34,140 nucleotides of DNA from Mycolicibacterium porcinum. GTDB taxonomy: Bacteria; Actinomycetota; Actinomycetes; Mycobacteriales; Mycobacteriaceae. The notes beneath the pieces were generated by a model that did no database searches, was not told the origin of the DNA, and worked only from the letters and a program-made list of their open reading frames with translations. The stretch spans positions 47,091 through 81,230 of the forward strand of contig MSTD01000027.1 in the NCBI GenBank assembly GCA_001942045.1, in the 5' to 3' direction. Below, one piece after another: positions 6,764 to 14,932 of the stretch (its first letter is position 1; the number at the start of each line of letters is the position of its first letter). The position numbers and the translations under genes were made by a program.

Positions 6764-7771
6764 ATGAGGACACCAGCGACTGTGGTGGCAGGCGTTGATT
6801 TCGGGGACGCGGCGTTCGCCGCCGACGTCCGGGACAGCGTCGCCAGGATCGAACAACTGATGTCTGATGAGCTGGGCAAAGCCGATGAGTTGATGGCCGA
6901 GGCCGTCCAGCATCTGTTCCAGGCCGGCGGAAAGCGGTTCCGCCCGCTGTTCACCGTGCTCTCGGCGTCGCTGGGCCCCCGGCCCGACGATCCGGAGGTC
7001 GCGATCGCCGGTGCGGTCATCGAGCTGGTGCACCTGGCCACGCTGTATCACGACGACGTGATGGACGAGGCCCAGATGCGGCGCGGGGCGCCCAGCGCCA
7101 ACGCCCGGTGGGGCAACAACATCGCGATCCTGGCCGGCGACTACCTGTTCGCCACGGCGTCCCGGCTGGTTTCGCGGCTCGGGCCCGACGCGGTGCGTGT
7201 GATTGCTGACACATTCGCCCAACTGGTGACCGGCCAGATGCGCGAGACGCGCGGTGCGGCCGAGCATGTCGATTCCGTCGACCATTACCTCAAGGTCGTC
7301 TACGAGAAGACCGCATGCCTGATCGCGGCCTCGGGCCGGTTCGGCGCGACGTTCTCGGGTGCCGACGCCGATCAGGTCGAGCGGTTACACCGGCTGGGCG
7401 GGATCGTGGGCACCGCGTTCCAGATCTCTGACGACATCATCGACATCGACAGCGATCCCGACGAATCAGGCAAGGTTCCGGGCACTGACCTGCGCGAGGG
7501 CGTGCACACCCTGCCGGTGCTGTACGCACTGCGGGAGTCGGGGGCCGATTCTGACCGGCTGCGTGAGTTGCTGGCCGGCCCCGTCGAGCGGGACGAGGAC
7601 GTCGCAGAGGCGCTGACCTTGCTTCGGCGGTCGGCCGGTATGGCGCGCGCCAAGGAGACGGTGGCCGAGTACGCGGCACAGGCACGCGCCGAGCTGGCGG
7701 GCCTTCCGGCCGGGCCCGGACGCGACGCGCTGGCGACTCTCGTGGACTACACCGTCAACCGTCACGGCTGA
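6764..7771 (+). CDS. grcC1: Polyprenyl diphosphate synthase GrcC1
   Basis: 335 aa from the ATG at 6764, the same length as M. tuberculosis GrcC1 (Rv0562). This is a trans-isoprenyl diphosphate synthase. The first aspartate-rich motif is D97-D-V-M-D (YHDDVMDEAQMRR), the second D223-D-I-I-D (QISDDIIDIDSD), and the substrate-binding GGKRFRP precedes them. The enzyme condenses isopentenyl diphosphate with an allylic primer to make a long prenyl chain. Its position beside menJ suggests the menaquinone side chain, with MenJ then reducing one unit. A longer in-frame ORF (from 6353) is antisense to menJ and not real. htpX follows after 74 bp. Confidence 0.9.
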   Translation: MRTPATVVAGVDFGDAAFAADVRDSVARIEQLMSDELGKADELMAEAVQHLFQAGGKRFRPLFTVLSASLGPRPDDPEVAIAGAVIELVHLATLYHDDVMDEAQMRRGAPSANARWGNNIAILAGDYLFATASRLVSRLGPDAVRVIADTFAQLVTGQMRETRGAAEHVDSVDHYLKVVYEKTACLIAASGRFGATFSGADADQVERLHRLGGIVGTAFQISDDIIDIDSDPDESGKVPGTDLREGVHTLPVLYALRESGADSDRLRELLAGPVERDEDVAEALTLLRRSAGMARAKETVAEYAAQARAELAGLPAGPGRDALATLVDYTVNRHG

Positions 7772-7833
7772 ATCCGGAACCACGGGCGGTAACTGAGCGT
7801 TTAATCAGCGATGGTTGCCGAGTAGTTGCCTAG

Positions 7834-8721
<888 letters not shown>

Positions 8722-8780
8722 CCTTCTCTGATCCCTTCGCGCCGCGAGCGTGTGCCGAGGTTGGTTCGTGTCCGCCAGGA

Positions 8781-8799
8781 TCGTCAAAGATTTTGACGA
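8781..8799. repeat. Inverted repeat 3 of the TCGTCAAA-n3-TTTGACGA family
   Basis: TCGTCAAA-GAT-TTTGACGA downstream of htpX. The flanks also resemble the other copies: GAAGTT and then GCCGGGGACATGT follow it, and GCCGGGGACAT also occurs at 4894-4904. No gene start lies close by, which argues that the family may be a dispersed repeat and not only an operator. Confidence 0.65.
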
Positions 8800-8866
8800 A
8801 GTTGCCGGGGACATGTGACCCAGGGGGACGCGCGAGCCGGTCCCGATCGACAGGGGCATGACAAGA

Positions 8867-8916
8867 CACCGCGAGCGTGCGTGAAATACGGAAACATTTC
8901 ACGCACGCTCGCGGTG
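8867..8916. terminator. Long perfect hairpin between convergent htpX and sulP-CA genes
   Basis: Two perfect 21-bp arms (8867-8887 and 8896-8916) around an 8-nt loop. The stem begins CACCGCGAGCGTGCG. It lies between two converging genes and is symmetrical, so it could end transcription from both sides, though there is no U-run. A hairpin starting with a similar GAGCGTGCG word lies between the monooxygenase and yajQ genes. Confidence 0.65.
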
Positions 8917-8949
8917 CTGCTGGGGGTACCTCGCAGTCGGGCGGAACCC

Positions 8950-11115
8950 TTACGCGGCGTCGGCCAGGGTCTCGATGTGGGTGGGCGTCACCCGCAGCAC
9001 GCCGGCGCTGGCGATGTCGTAGAACAGGCCGATCACGTTGACCCGCCGCGCCACCGGGTGTGACTGCAGGGTCTGTACCTGCACGGCGATGTTGACCATC
9101 GACAGCTGATCGACCTTGCCGAAGCCCGCTTCGGCGGCTGAGAGCGCCACCGGGTGGTTACCGTCATCGAAGGCCGCGATGGACGGATTGCCGTGCGCCA
9201 GCCAGGATTCCAGGTGCTTGTCGCCCGCGTCGGTCTTGCCCAGCATCGCGGTCATCGCGCCGCAGCTCGAGTGTCCGCACACCACGATCGAGGAGACGTT
9301 GAGCTTGTCGACGGCGAACGCGATGGCCGCTTCGATCGAGGCGTCGGCCTGGCCCGCGGGCACCATGTTGCCGACGTTGCGCACCGTGAACAGGTCGCCC
9401 GGACCGCTGCTGGTGATGACGTTGGGCACCACCCGCGAATCGGCGCACGTCAGGAACAGCGTCTCCGGACGCTGGGCATGCACCAGGTCCTGCATGTGCG
9501 GGCGCAGCACCGGCGCGGTGCGGCGGTGGTAGGCGGCCAGGCCGTGCAACACCGAAGCCGACTCCTCGCCCTGCCAGGAGCTCCACGGCACCACGCCGGA
9601 GCGCTTGTCGAACGGTGTGAAGCCGCGCATCGGCGGACCGGTGACGGCGCTGCCCATCTCGACCGCGCCGACGTCGTGGATTTCGACCGTCCCACCGGTG
9701 GCCACGTGCTGGCGCTGCCACTCTTCGATGGTCTCGTGGGCGGCATGGTCGATGAAGTCGACCGACAGCTCGACGGTCACGGCCGTGCCGGACGGCACGC
9801 GTGCCAGCGCACTGGTCAGGGTCGGCAGGGACAGGAACGTGCAGGACCCCTCGATGGCGACGCGCCAGGTGTCCTCGCCGGTGGGCTCGGCGTCGATGTT
9901 GGTACGCACCACCCGCCAGACGGTCAGGGCGACCGCCAGGGCCAGGCCGATCAGCACGCCTTCGAGCAGATTGAGGAACACCACGCCGAGCACCGTCACC
10001 GCGTACACTGCGAGATCACCTGTGCGCCGGGCAGTTTCGATGTGTGCGCGCTTGACCAGCTGGCAGCCGATGACGATCAGCAGGCCGGCCAGGGCGGCGG
10101 TCGGGATCATCTGGGCCAGGCCGGCGAACGGCACCGCGAACACCAGGATCCACACGCCGTGCAGGATCGCTGCCGCCCGGGTGCGGGCCCCGGCGGCGAC
10201 GTTGGTGGAACTGCGCACGATGACACCGGTGACGGGCAGACCGCCGATGGCGCCCGAAACCACGTTGGCCGTGCCCTGGCCGATCATCTCGCGGTCGAAG
10301 TTGGTGCGCGGGCCGGTGTGCATCCGGTCCACCGACACTGCCGACAGCAAGCTCTCGACGCTGGCGATCAGGGCGACGGTCAGCACGCCGGTGGCGAACG
10401 CACCCCAGTTGCCCTCGGGCAGGCTGGGCAGGGCAAGCGCGTCCAGCAGAGAGCCGTTGATCTGGATGCGGGTGACGTCGCTGAACGGTGCGAGCAACGA
10501 GAGCGCGGTGACGCCGACGATGGCCACCAGCGGGCCGGGCACCTTCTTGAGGGCCGCCGGTGCCCAGCGCCATCCCACCAGGATGGCGATCACCAGCGCG
10601 CCCAGGATGACGCCGTGGCCGTGGGCGTTCATCAGCTGCCCGGGCAGCTCGGTGACGTTGGCCCAGGCCGAGCTGTTGGAGCTACCGCCGAGCAGCACGT
10701 GGATCTGCTGCAGTGCGATGGTGATGCCGATGCCGGCCAGCATCGCGTGCACGACGACGGGGGAGATGGCCAGCGCGGCGCGGGCCACCCGGCTCAGTCC
10801 GAACAGCACCTGCAGGATGCCCGCGCAGACGGTGATGGCGCAGGTGACCGCCCAGCCGAACTGCGATATCAGGCCGGCGACGATGACCGTCAGCCCGGCC
10901 GCGGGCCCGCTGACCTGAAGCGGCGATCCGCCCAGGGCGCCCGCCACGATGCCGCCGACGATGGCGGCGATGATGCCGGCCAACACCGGGGCGCCCGACG
11001 CCACCGCGATACCCAGTGACAGCGGCAGGGCCACCAGGAACACCACCAGTGAGGCCGGCAGGTCGTATCTCAGGACCGATCTGGCCCGTTCCGCTAGTTG
11101 GGTGGTTTGCTGCAT
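8950..11115 (-). CDS. SulP-family transporter fused to beta-carbonic anhydrase
   Basis: 721 aa from the ATG at 11115 (MQQTTQLAERARS), supported by GGAGG upstream; the longer frame to 11235 is not preferred. The N-terminal about 400 residues are a SulP/SLC26 transporter (DLPASLVVFLVALPLSLGIAVASGAP, 10 or more hydrophobic helices). A short STAS-like segment follows (about 440-520, VTVELSVDFIDHAAHETIEEW), then a beta-carbonic anhydrase with zinc ligands C557 and D559 (CADSR) and H615, C618 (GHSSCGAM). The layout matches M. tuberculosis Rv3273. Such fusions are thought to move bicarbonate (or sulfate) and interconvert CO2 and bicarbonate at the membrane. The gene stands alone, convergent with htpX. 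Confidence 0.92.
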   Translation of the reverse strand: MQQTTQLAERARSVLRYDLPASLVVFLVALPLSLGIAVASGAPVLAGIIAAIVGGIVAGALGGSPLQVSGPAAGLTVIVAGLISQFGWAVTCAITVCAGILQVLFGLSRVARAALAISPVVVHAMLAGIGITIALQQIHVLLGGSSNSSAWANVTELPGQLMNAHGHGVILGALVIAILVGWRWAPAALKKVPGPLVAIVGVTALSLLAPFSDVTRIQINGSLLDALALPSLPEGNWGAFATGVLTVALIASVESLLSAVSVDRMHTGPRTNFDREMIGQGTANVVSGAIGGLPVTGVIVRSSTNVAAGARTRAAAILHGVWILVFAVPFAGLAQMIPTAALAGLLIVIGCQLVKRAHIETARRTGDLAVYAVTVLGVVFLNLLEGVLIGLALAVALTVWRVVRTNIDAEPTGEDTWRVAIEGSCTFLSLPTLTSALARVPSGTAVTVELSVDFIDHAAHETIEEWQRQHVATGGTVEIHDVGAVEMGSAVTGPPMRGFTPFDKRSGVVPWSSWQGEESASVLHGLAAYHRRTAPVLRPHMQDLVHAQRPETLFLTCADSRVVPNVITSSGPGDLFTVRNVGNMVPAGQADASIEAAIAFAVDKLNVSSIVVCGHSSCGAMTAMLGKTDAGDKHLESWLAHGNPSIAAFDDGNHPVALSAAEAGFGKVDQLSMVNIAVQVQTLQSHPVARRVNVIGLFYDIASAGVLRVTPTHIETLADAA

Positions 11116-11402
11116 GGCTCGCCTCCGTCTGGAATCGGTGATGTGCGGACCCGCCGCGTTGCGAGTCCGCCCAAAGTTATTGACGCCGATGTCGGTAAAC
11201 AACTTCGAAAGGTGTTGGAGCACAGTGCGACACAAGTCGACTTATGGCTCAGTTGTGGCTCGGCAACACCCAATTACTGTGGGCGAGAGTATTTATCGCT
11301 GTGAGACCGTGCAAGGAAGTTTGGGCCATGCATAGAGAACCCAAATGTTTCGGTGGAGTATCGCGGCCAGCGAATACGCCTGGTGCGCAGGCTAAATCAC
11401 TC

Positions 11403-11432
11403 AACAATTGGTTTCGGGCGACACCAATTGTT
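11403..11432. repeat. Dyad symmetry upstream of trcR
   Basis: Perfect 10-bp arms AACAATTGGT and ACCAATTGTT separated by 10 bp (centre-to-centre 20 bp, two helical turns). The placement suggests a regulator site about 165-190 bp upstream of the trcR start rather than a terminator. Confidence 0.5.
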
Positions 11433-11504
11433 CATCTACTCGTTTGAAAGAGTATGTATCGCAACGTGTTTGGCCTGGATCACCAATGGTCACGAACGTG
11501 ATGC

Positions 11505-11558
11505 AAGTCATACCGAAGTCATAGAAACAGCATTCCCTTAGAACTCCATATGAACTCC
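11505..11558 (+). promoter_or_regulatory. Two pairs of 11-bp-spaced direct repeats upstream of trcR
   Basis: AAGTCATA occurs at 11505 and 11516, and GAACTCC at 11541 and 11552. Both pairs repeat every 11 bp, one helical turn, which is the usual arrangement for head-to-tail OmpR-family response regulator dimers. The response regulator encoded 35 bp downstream is of that family, so these are candidate autoregulatory sites. Confidence 0.45.
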
Positions 11559-11593
11559 GTGACAACACTCTGTGCGCTCCGCACAATGGAAAC

Positions 11594-12367
11594 ATGACGA
11601 CGATGTCCGTTTCCCCCCGCGCCCAGCAACCCCGCCAGGCCATCCTCGGACAGTTGCCGAAGATCCACCGCGCCGACGGATCAGCTATCCGGGTGTTGCT
11701 GGTCGATGATGAGCCGGCGCTGACCAACCTGGTGAAGATGGCCCTGCACTATGAGGGCTGGGAAGTCGATGTGGCGCACAACGGCCACGACGCGGTAGCA
11801 AAGTTCGACGAGATCGAACCGGACGTCGTGGTGCTCGACATCATGCTGCCCGACATCGACGGCCTGCAGATTCTTCAGCGCGTCCGGGAGGCCGACGGCT
11901 ACACGCCCACGCTGTTCCTGACCGCCAGGGACTCGGTGCTGGATCGGGTGTCCGGGCTGACCGCGGGCGCCGACGACTACATGACCAAACCATTCAGCCT
12001 CGAGGAACTGGTGGCCCGGCTGCGCGGGTTGCTGCGCAGGTCGAGCCACACCACCCCGCCGGCCGACGAGACCCTCAAGGTTGGTGACATGGTGCTCGAC
12101 GGGGCCAGCCGCGAGGTCACCCGGGGCGGCGAGCCGATCAACCTCACCGTCACCGAGTTCGAGTTGTTGCGTTACCTGATGCGCAACCCGCGCCGGGCGC
12201 TGAGCCGGGCCGAGATCCTCGACCGGGTGTGGAACTACGGGTTCGGCGGCAAGTCCAGCATCGTCGACCTGTACATCTCCTACCTGCGCAAGAAGGTCGA
12301 CACCGACCGGGAGCCAATGATCCACACGGTGCGCGGCGTCGGGTACATGCTGCGCCCCGCCACGTGA
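11594..12367 (+). CDS. trcR: OmpR-family response regulator TrcR
   Basis: 257 aa, the length of M. tuberculosis TrcR (Rv1033c), which it also resembles in the N-terminal stretch QAILGQLPKIHRADGSAIRVLLVDDEPALTNLVKMALHYEGW. The receiver domain has the acidic pair DDE, phospho-acceptor D82 (VVVLDIMLPDIDG), the T of FLTARD and the K of MTKPFS. The C-terminal winged helix (about 155-255) includes LTVTEFELLRYLMRNPRRALSRAEILDRVW and SSIVDLYISYLRKKVD. It is phosphorylated by the adjacent kinase (start 7 bp after this stop). In M. tuberculosis TrcR activates its own gene. Targets in this organism are unknown; two small exported proteins follow the pair. Confidence 0.85.
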   Translation: MTTMSVSPRAQQPRQAILGQLPKIHRADGSAIRVLLVDDEPALTNLVKMALHYEGWEVDVAHNGHDAVAKFDEIEPDVVVLDIMLPDIDGLQILQRVREADGYTPTLFLTARDSVLDRVSGLTAGADDYMTKPFSLEELVARLRGLLRRSSHTTPPADETLKVGDMVLDGASREVTRGGEPINLTVTEFELLRYLMRNPRRALSRAEILDRVWNYGFGGKSSIVDLYISYLRKKVDTDREPMIHTVRGVGYMLRPAT

Positions 12368-12374
12368 CCCGCTG

Positions 12375-13895
12375 ATGCCGCCGAGACCCAAGTGGTGGTG
12401 GCCCCGATCGCTGCGCCGGCAGTTGGTGCTGGGCGTCAGCGCCATCGTCACGGTGGCGCTGGCCGCGGTCGGGGCGTTGTCGGTGTACAGCCTGCACACC
12501 TACGTGTCGACGATGAGCGATGCCGAGGTGTCGCGGTCGCTGGCCGCCTTCAGCCACTCGTTCGAGAAATGGCGTGAAGCGCAGAACGGCCACGAGCTCA
12601 CCGCCGACGCCGAGGCGCTCACGGCATTCGTCGGGCAGGCGCCGGGCAACCTGATCGCGGTCCTGCACGACGGCGAGGTGATCCAGTCCGCGGTGTTCTC
12701 CGACGGTGAGCCGCGGACGGCGCCGGTCGCGGTGACGCGGGCGCTCGACCAGTACAGCTGGACCGACGACCATCCGCACACGGTGAAGCTTCCGGTGCTC
12801 GGCTCGTACCGGCTGGCCAGCCAGCCCGCGGGCAACGGCGACGTGCTGGTGTCCGGGGTGTCGCTGGAGAGCGCGAACCGGGTGATCGCCCGCAAGACGG
12901 TGACCGTCGCGGTGATGATCGTCATCGCGCTGATCGCCACCGCGCTGAGCACCGTCGCGGTGGTGCGGATCGCGCTGCGGCCGTTGCGCCGGGTGGCGGC
13001 CACCGCGGCCAAGGTGGCGACGCTGCGGTTGGACGGTGACGATCACCGGATCACCGCCCGGGTGCGCGAGAAGGACACCGATCCGGACAACGAGGTCGGC
13101 ATCGTGGGGGAGACGCTCAACCAGCTACTGGCGAACGTCGACAGTGCGCTGGCCGAGCTGGCCGCGTCCGATCGGCGGACCCGGCAGTTCCTCACCGATG
13201 CCAGCCATGAGCTGCGCACGCCGCTGGCCGCGATCCAGGGGTATGCCGAGCTCACCCGGCAAGACAGCGCGAACCTGCCGCCGACGACGGAGTACGCGCT
13301 GGCCCGCATCGAGGCCGAGGCGCGGCGGATGACGGGTCTGGTCAGTGACCTGCTGTTGTTGTCGCGGTTGAGTGAGGGCCAGGACCTGGAGACCGACGAC
13401 ATCGACTTGAGCGATCTGGTGGTCGACGCGGTCAACGATGTGGCGGTGGGCGCACCCGAGCACCACTGGGTGGCGGAACTACCCGATGATCCGTTGTGGG
13501 TGCGCGGCGATTTGGCCCGGCTGCACCAAGTGGTCAGCAATTTGTTGACGAATGCCCGCATACATACACCGCCCGGTGTGACGGTCACCATTGCGCTTAC
13601 CGAAGGTGATGAATTCGCCGAATTGACGGTTACCGATGACGGACCCGGAATAGATGCGGAATTGTTGCCGAATCTATTCGGAAGATTTGTCCGGGCCGAT
13701 AAATCGCGGTCGCGAGAATTGGGCAGCACCGGGTTGGGGCTGGCCATCGTGGCGTCGATCGTCGAAGCGCACCAGGGGACCGTCGCGGTTGCCTCGAAGC
13801 CTGGTGAAACAGTGTTTACTGTGCGTCTTCCGCTGGCTCGCGCGGCTGCTCCCGATGCCACCGGCGGGCATTTGAAAAATATGAATCCGGCCTGA
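12375..13895 (+). CDS. trcS: Sensor histidine kinase TrcS
   Basis: 506 aa. Two transmembrane helices (about residues 13-35 and 175-200) enclose an extracytoplasmic sensor domain, followed by HAMP, the dimerisation/phosphoacceptor domain with H278 (FLTDASHELRTPLAAIQGY), and the ATPase domain: N box VVSNLLTNARIHTP, G1 VTDDGPGID, F box FGRFVRADKS, G2 GSTGLGLAIVASIVEAHQG. M. tuberculosis TrcS has about the same length. It autophosphorylates and passes the phosphate to TrcR. Between about 13550 and 13740, encoding the N-to-F boxes, codon third positions are visibly more AT-rich (GAA, TTG, GGA, ATA, AGA, AAA) than in the rest of the gene. Confidence 0.87.
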   Translation: MPPRPKWWWPRSLRRQLVLGVSAIVTVALAAVGALSVYSLHTYVSTMSDAEVSRSLAAFSHSFEKWREAQNGHELTADAEALTAFVGQAPGNLIAVLHDGEVIQSAVFSDGEPRTAPVAVTRALDQYSWTDDHPHTVKLPVLGSYRLASQPAGNGDVLVSGVSLESANRVIARKTVTVAVMIVIALIATALSTVAVVRIALRPLRRVAATAAKVATLRLDGDDHRITARVREKDTDPDNEVGIVGETLNQLLANVDSALAELAASDRRTRQFLTDASHELRTPLAAIQGYAELTRQDSANLPPTTEYALARIEAEARRMTGLVSDLLLLSRLSEGQDLETDDIDLSDLVVDAVNDVAVGAPEHHWVAELPDDPLWVRGDLARLHQVVSNLLTNARIHTPPGVTVTIALTEGDEFAELTVTDDGPGIDAELLPNLFGRFVRADKSRSRELGSTGLGLAIVASIVEAHQGTVAVASKPGETVFTVRLPLARAAAPDATGGHLKNMNPA

Positions 13896-13917
13896 ATTTC
13901 CGATGAGCCGCCATTCA

Positions 13918-13952
13918 TATGCGTTCATTCGTATGTGTTCAATATGAGTTGA
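13918..13952 (+). promoter_or_regulatory. Three TATGnGTTsA direct repeats between trcS and the next gene
   Basis: TATGCGTTCA (13918-13927), TATGTGTTCA (13932-13941) and TATGAGTTGA (13943-13952). The last two are one helical turn (11 bp) apart, the first two 14 bp apart. They lie 24 bp upstream of a TAGGCT hexamer (13976-13981) that could be the -10 of the small secreted-protein gene. Candidate sites for a response regulator such as TrcR. Confidence 0.4.
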
Positions 13953-14014
13953 TGGACCCGACCCAATTACCTGCATAGGCTGAAATTAATTCAGCAAGGA
14001 AGGCAGGTAGTTCA

Positions 14015-14326
14015 ATGAGGAACACCGTCAAGAAAACCGTTGTCGCCGCCGTCGGAACCGGCCTGGCCGTGGGTACGTTGGCGCTGGCCGGCCCGGCCGC
14101 TGCGGCGCCGAGTGGGTCGGGCTCGGCCCAGCAGACCATCAAGCAGTTGCAGGACGAGGGTTACCGCGTCATCCAGACCCGGGTCGGCACCGGCTCGATC
14201 GATGACTGTCGCGTCAGCGCGGTTCGACCGGGCCGCGACATCACCGAACTCAAGGCCGCCCCGCGCGGCAATACCGAAGAGCGGGTCCGCTACACCACGG
14301 TCTACGTCGACCTCGCCTGCGGATAA
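14015..14326 (+). CDS. Small secreted protein, function unknown
   Basis: 103 aa, ATG preceded by AAGGAAGG (13996-14003). An N-terminal Sec signal peptide (KKTVVAAVGTGLAVGTLALAGPAAAAPS, cleavage probably after AAAA around residue 31) leaves a mature protein of about 70 residues. The mature part contains QQTIKQLQDEGYRVIQTRVGTGSIDDCRVSAVRPG and ends YVDLACG. Two cysteines (in DDCRV and LACG) could form a disulfide. Proteins of this form, with a QLQxEGYRV segment, are common in mycobacteria as conserved exported proteins without a known role. The position after trcS and the repeats in its leader suggest control by that system, as inference only. Confidence 0.75.
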   Translation: MRNTVKKTVVAAVGTGLAVGTLALAGPAAAAPSGSGSAQQTIKQLQDEGYRVIQTRVGTGSIDDCRVSAVRPGRDITELKAAPRGNTEERVRYTTVYVDLACG

Positions 14327-14365
14327 CGCATTCCCGGAGCGGTGGACCGCACTATCGCCTCGGGT

Positions 14366-14371
14366 TAGGGT
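14366..14371 (+). promoter_or_regulatory. Putative leaderless -10 for the secreted protein at 14378
   Basis: TAGGGT ends exactly 6 nt before the GTG at 14378, and there is no Shine-Dalgarno. This is the same spacing as for the CobW-type gene and grcC1, and it supports the GTG start. Confidence 0.45.
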
Positions 14372-14377
14372 GACGGC

Positions 14378-14893
14378 GTGCTGAGCAGAGTGATGATTGG
14401 CCTGGTGAGCGCCGCGGGGGCGGCAGTGATGAGCGTGCCGCCGGCGGCGGTCGCGGAGCCGGAACCGGCGCCCGCGCTGCCCAACGTCAATGCGTATCCG
14501 CCGGTCAAGACCTCTGAGTACGCGGTGATGGACAACAACTGGTACGCGTTCAGCATCCCGGAGGGCATCACCTGCGTGCTGCAGCGCAGCGGCAGCTACG
14601 GCTGCAGCGGGCCGATCCCGGCCGCTCCCAACGGAGCCAATCTGGTCAGTGGCGGGCCCGGGGTTCCCGGGTTCGCCAGCTCACCGGCTCCGGTGTTCGG
14701 CGTCGTCGAGAATCCCAAGCCGTTGCCGCCGAATTCGCGGATCAGCTATCAGACGATCAGCTGCGGCACCGACGGCGTGTCGACGTCTTGCATCGACGGA
14801 CGCAATCAGTCCGGCTTCGTGATCAGCCCGGCGGGCAGCTTCGTCATCGGTGAGCAGGAGTCGGACTTCAAGCCGACCTTCCAGATCGGCTGA
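14378..14893 (+). CDS. Secreted protein of about 171 aa, function unknown
   Basis: 171 aa, GTG start supported by the -10-like TAGGGT 6 nt upstream. It has a signal peptide (LSRVMIGLVSAAGAAVMSVPPAAVAEP, cleavage near AVA-EP). The mature protein has a Pro-rich start, then WYAFSIPEGITCVLQRSGSYGCSGPIP and GVSTSCIDGRNQSGFVISPAGSFVI, with four or more cysteines that probably form disulfides. The pattern resembles conserved exported mycobacterial proteins of unknown role; I cannot name a family with confidence. It lies 51 bp after the previous small secreted protein and is convergent with gpsA, with a small hairpin at its stop. Confidence 0.75.
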   Translation: MLSRVMIGLVSAAGAAVMSVPPAAVAEPEPAPALPNVNAYPPVKTSEYAVMDNNWYAFSIPEGITCVLQRSGSYGCSGPIPAAPNGANLVSGGPGVPGFASSPAPVFGVVENPKPLPPNSRISYQTISCGTDGVSTSCIDGRNQSGFVISPAGSFVIGEQESDFKPTFQIG

Positions 14894-14912
14894 CGCCGGC
14901 CACTTTCGGCGT
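14893..14912. terminator. Weak hairpin between converging genes
   Basis: 6-bp GC stem ACGCCG/CGGCGT with an 8-nt loop, starting at the last base of the stop codon of the secreted protein and 20 bp from the gpsA stop. Possible short terminator; no U-run. Confidence 0.3.
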
Positions 14913-14932
14913 GCATGTGGCGAAACGCGCGC

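Larger units (their letters stand above)
11116..11593. other. AT-richer control region upstream of trcRS
   Basis: 478 bp clearly lower in GC than the neighbouring genes. I see no convincing gene; the short plus-strand ORFs have poor codon use. It holds the sulP-CA leader, a 10-bp-arm dyad (11403-11432) and two pairs of direct repeats just before trcR. In M. tuberculosis TrcR is reported to bind an AT-rich stretch of its own promoter, which fits this composition. Confidence 0.5.

Noticed and set aside
5522..7285. 587-codon version of MenJ starting at 7285
   Set aside because: The first 181 codons are antisense to grcC1; the Rossmann motif belongs 10 residues after the ATG at 6742.
9154..11019. 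621-codon plus-strand open frame opposite the SulP-carbonic anhydrase gene
   Set aside because: Gln/Asp/His/Gly-rich composition typical of the antisense of a high-GC gene; the minus strand has full SulP and beta-CA motifs.
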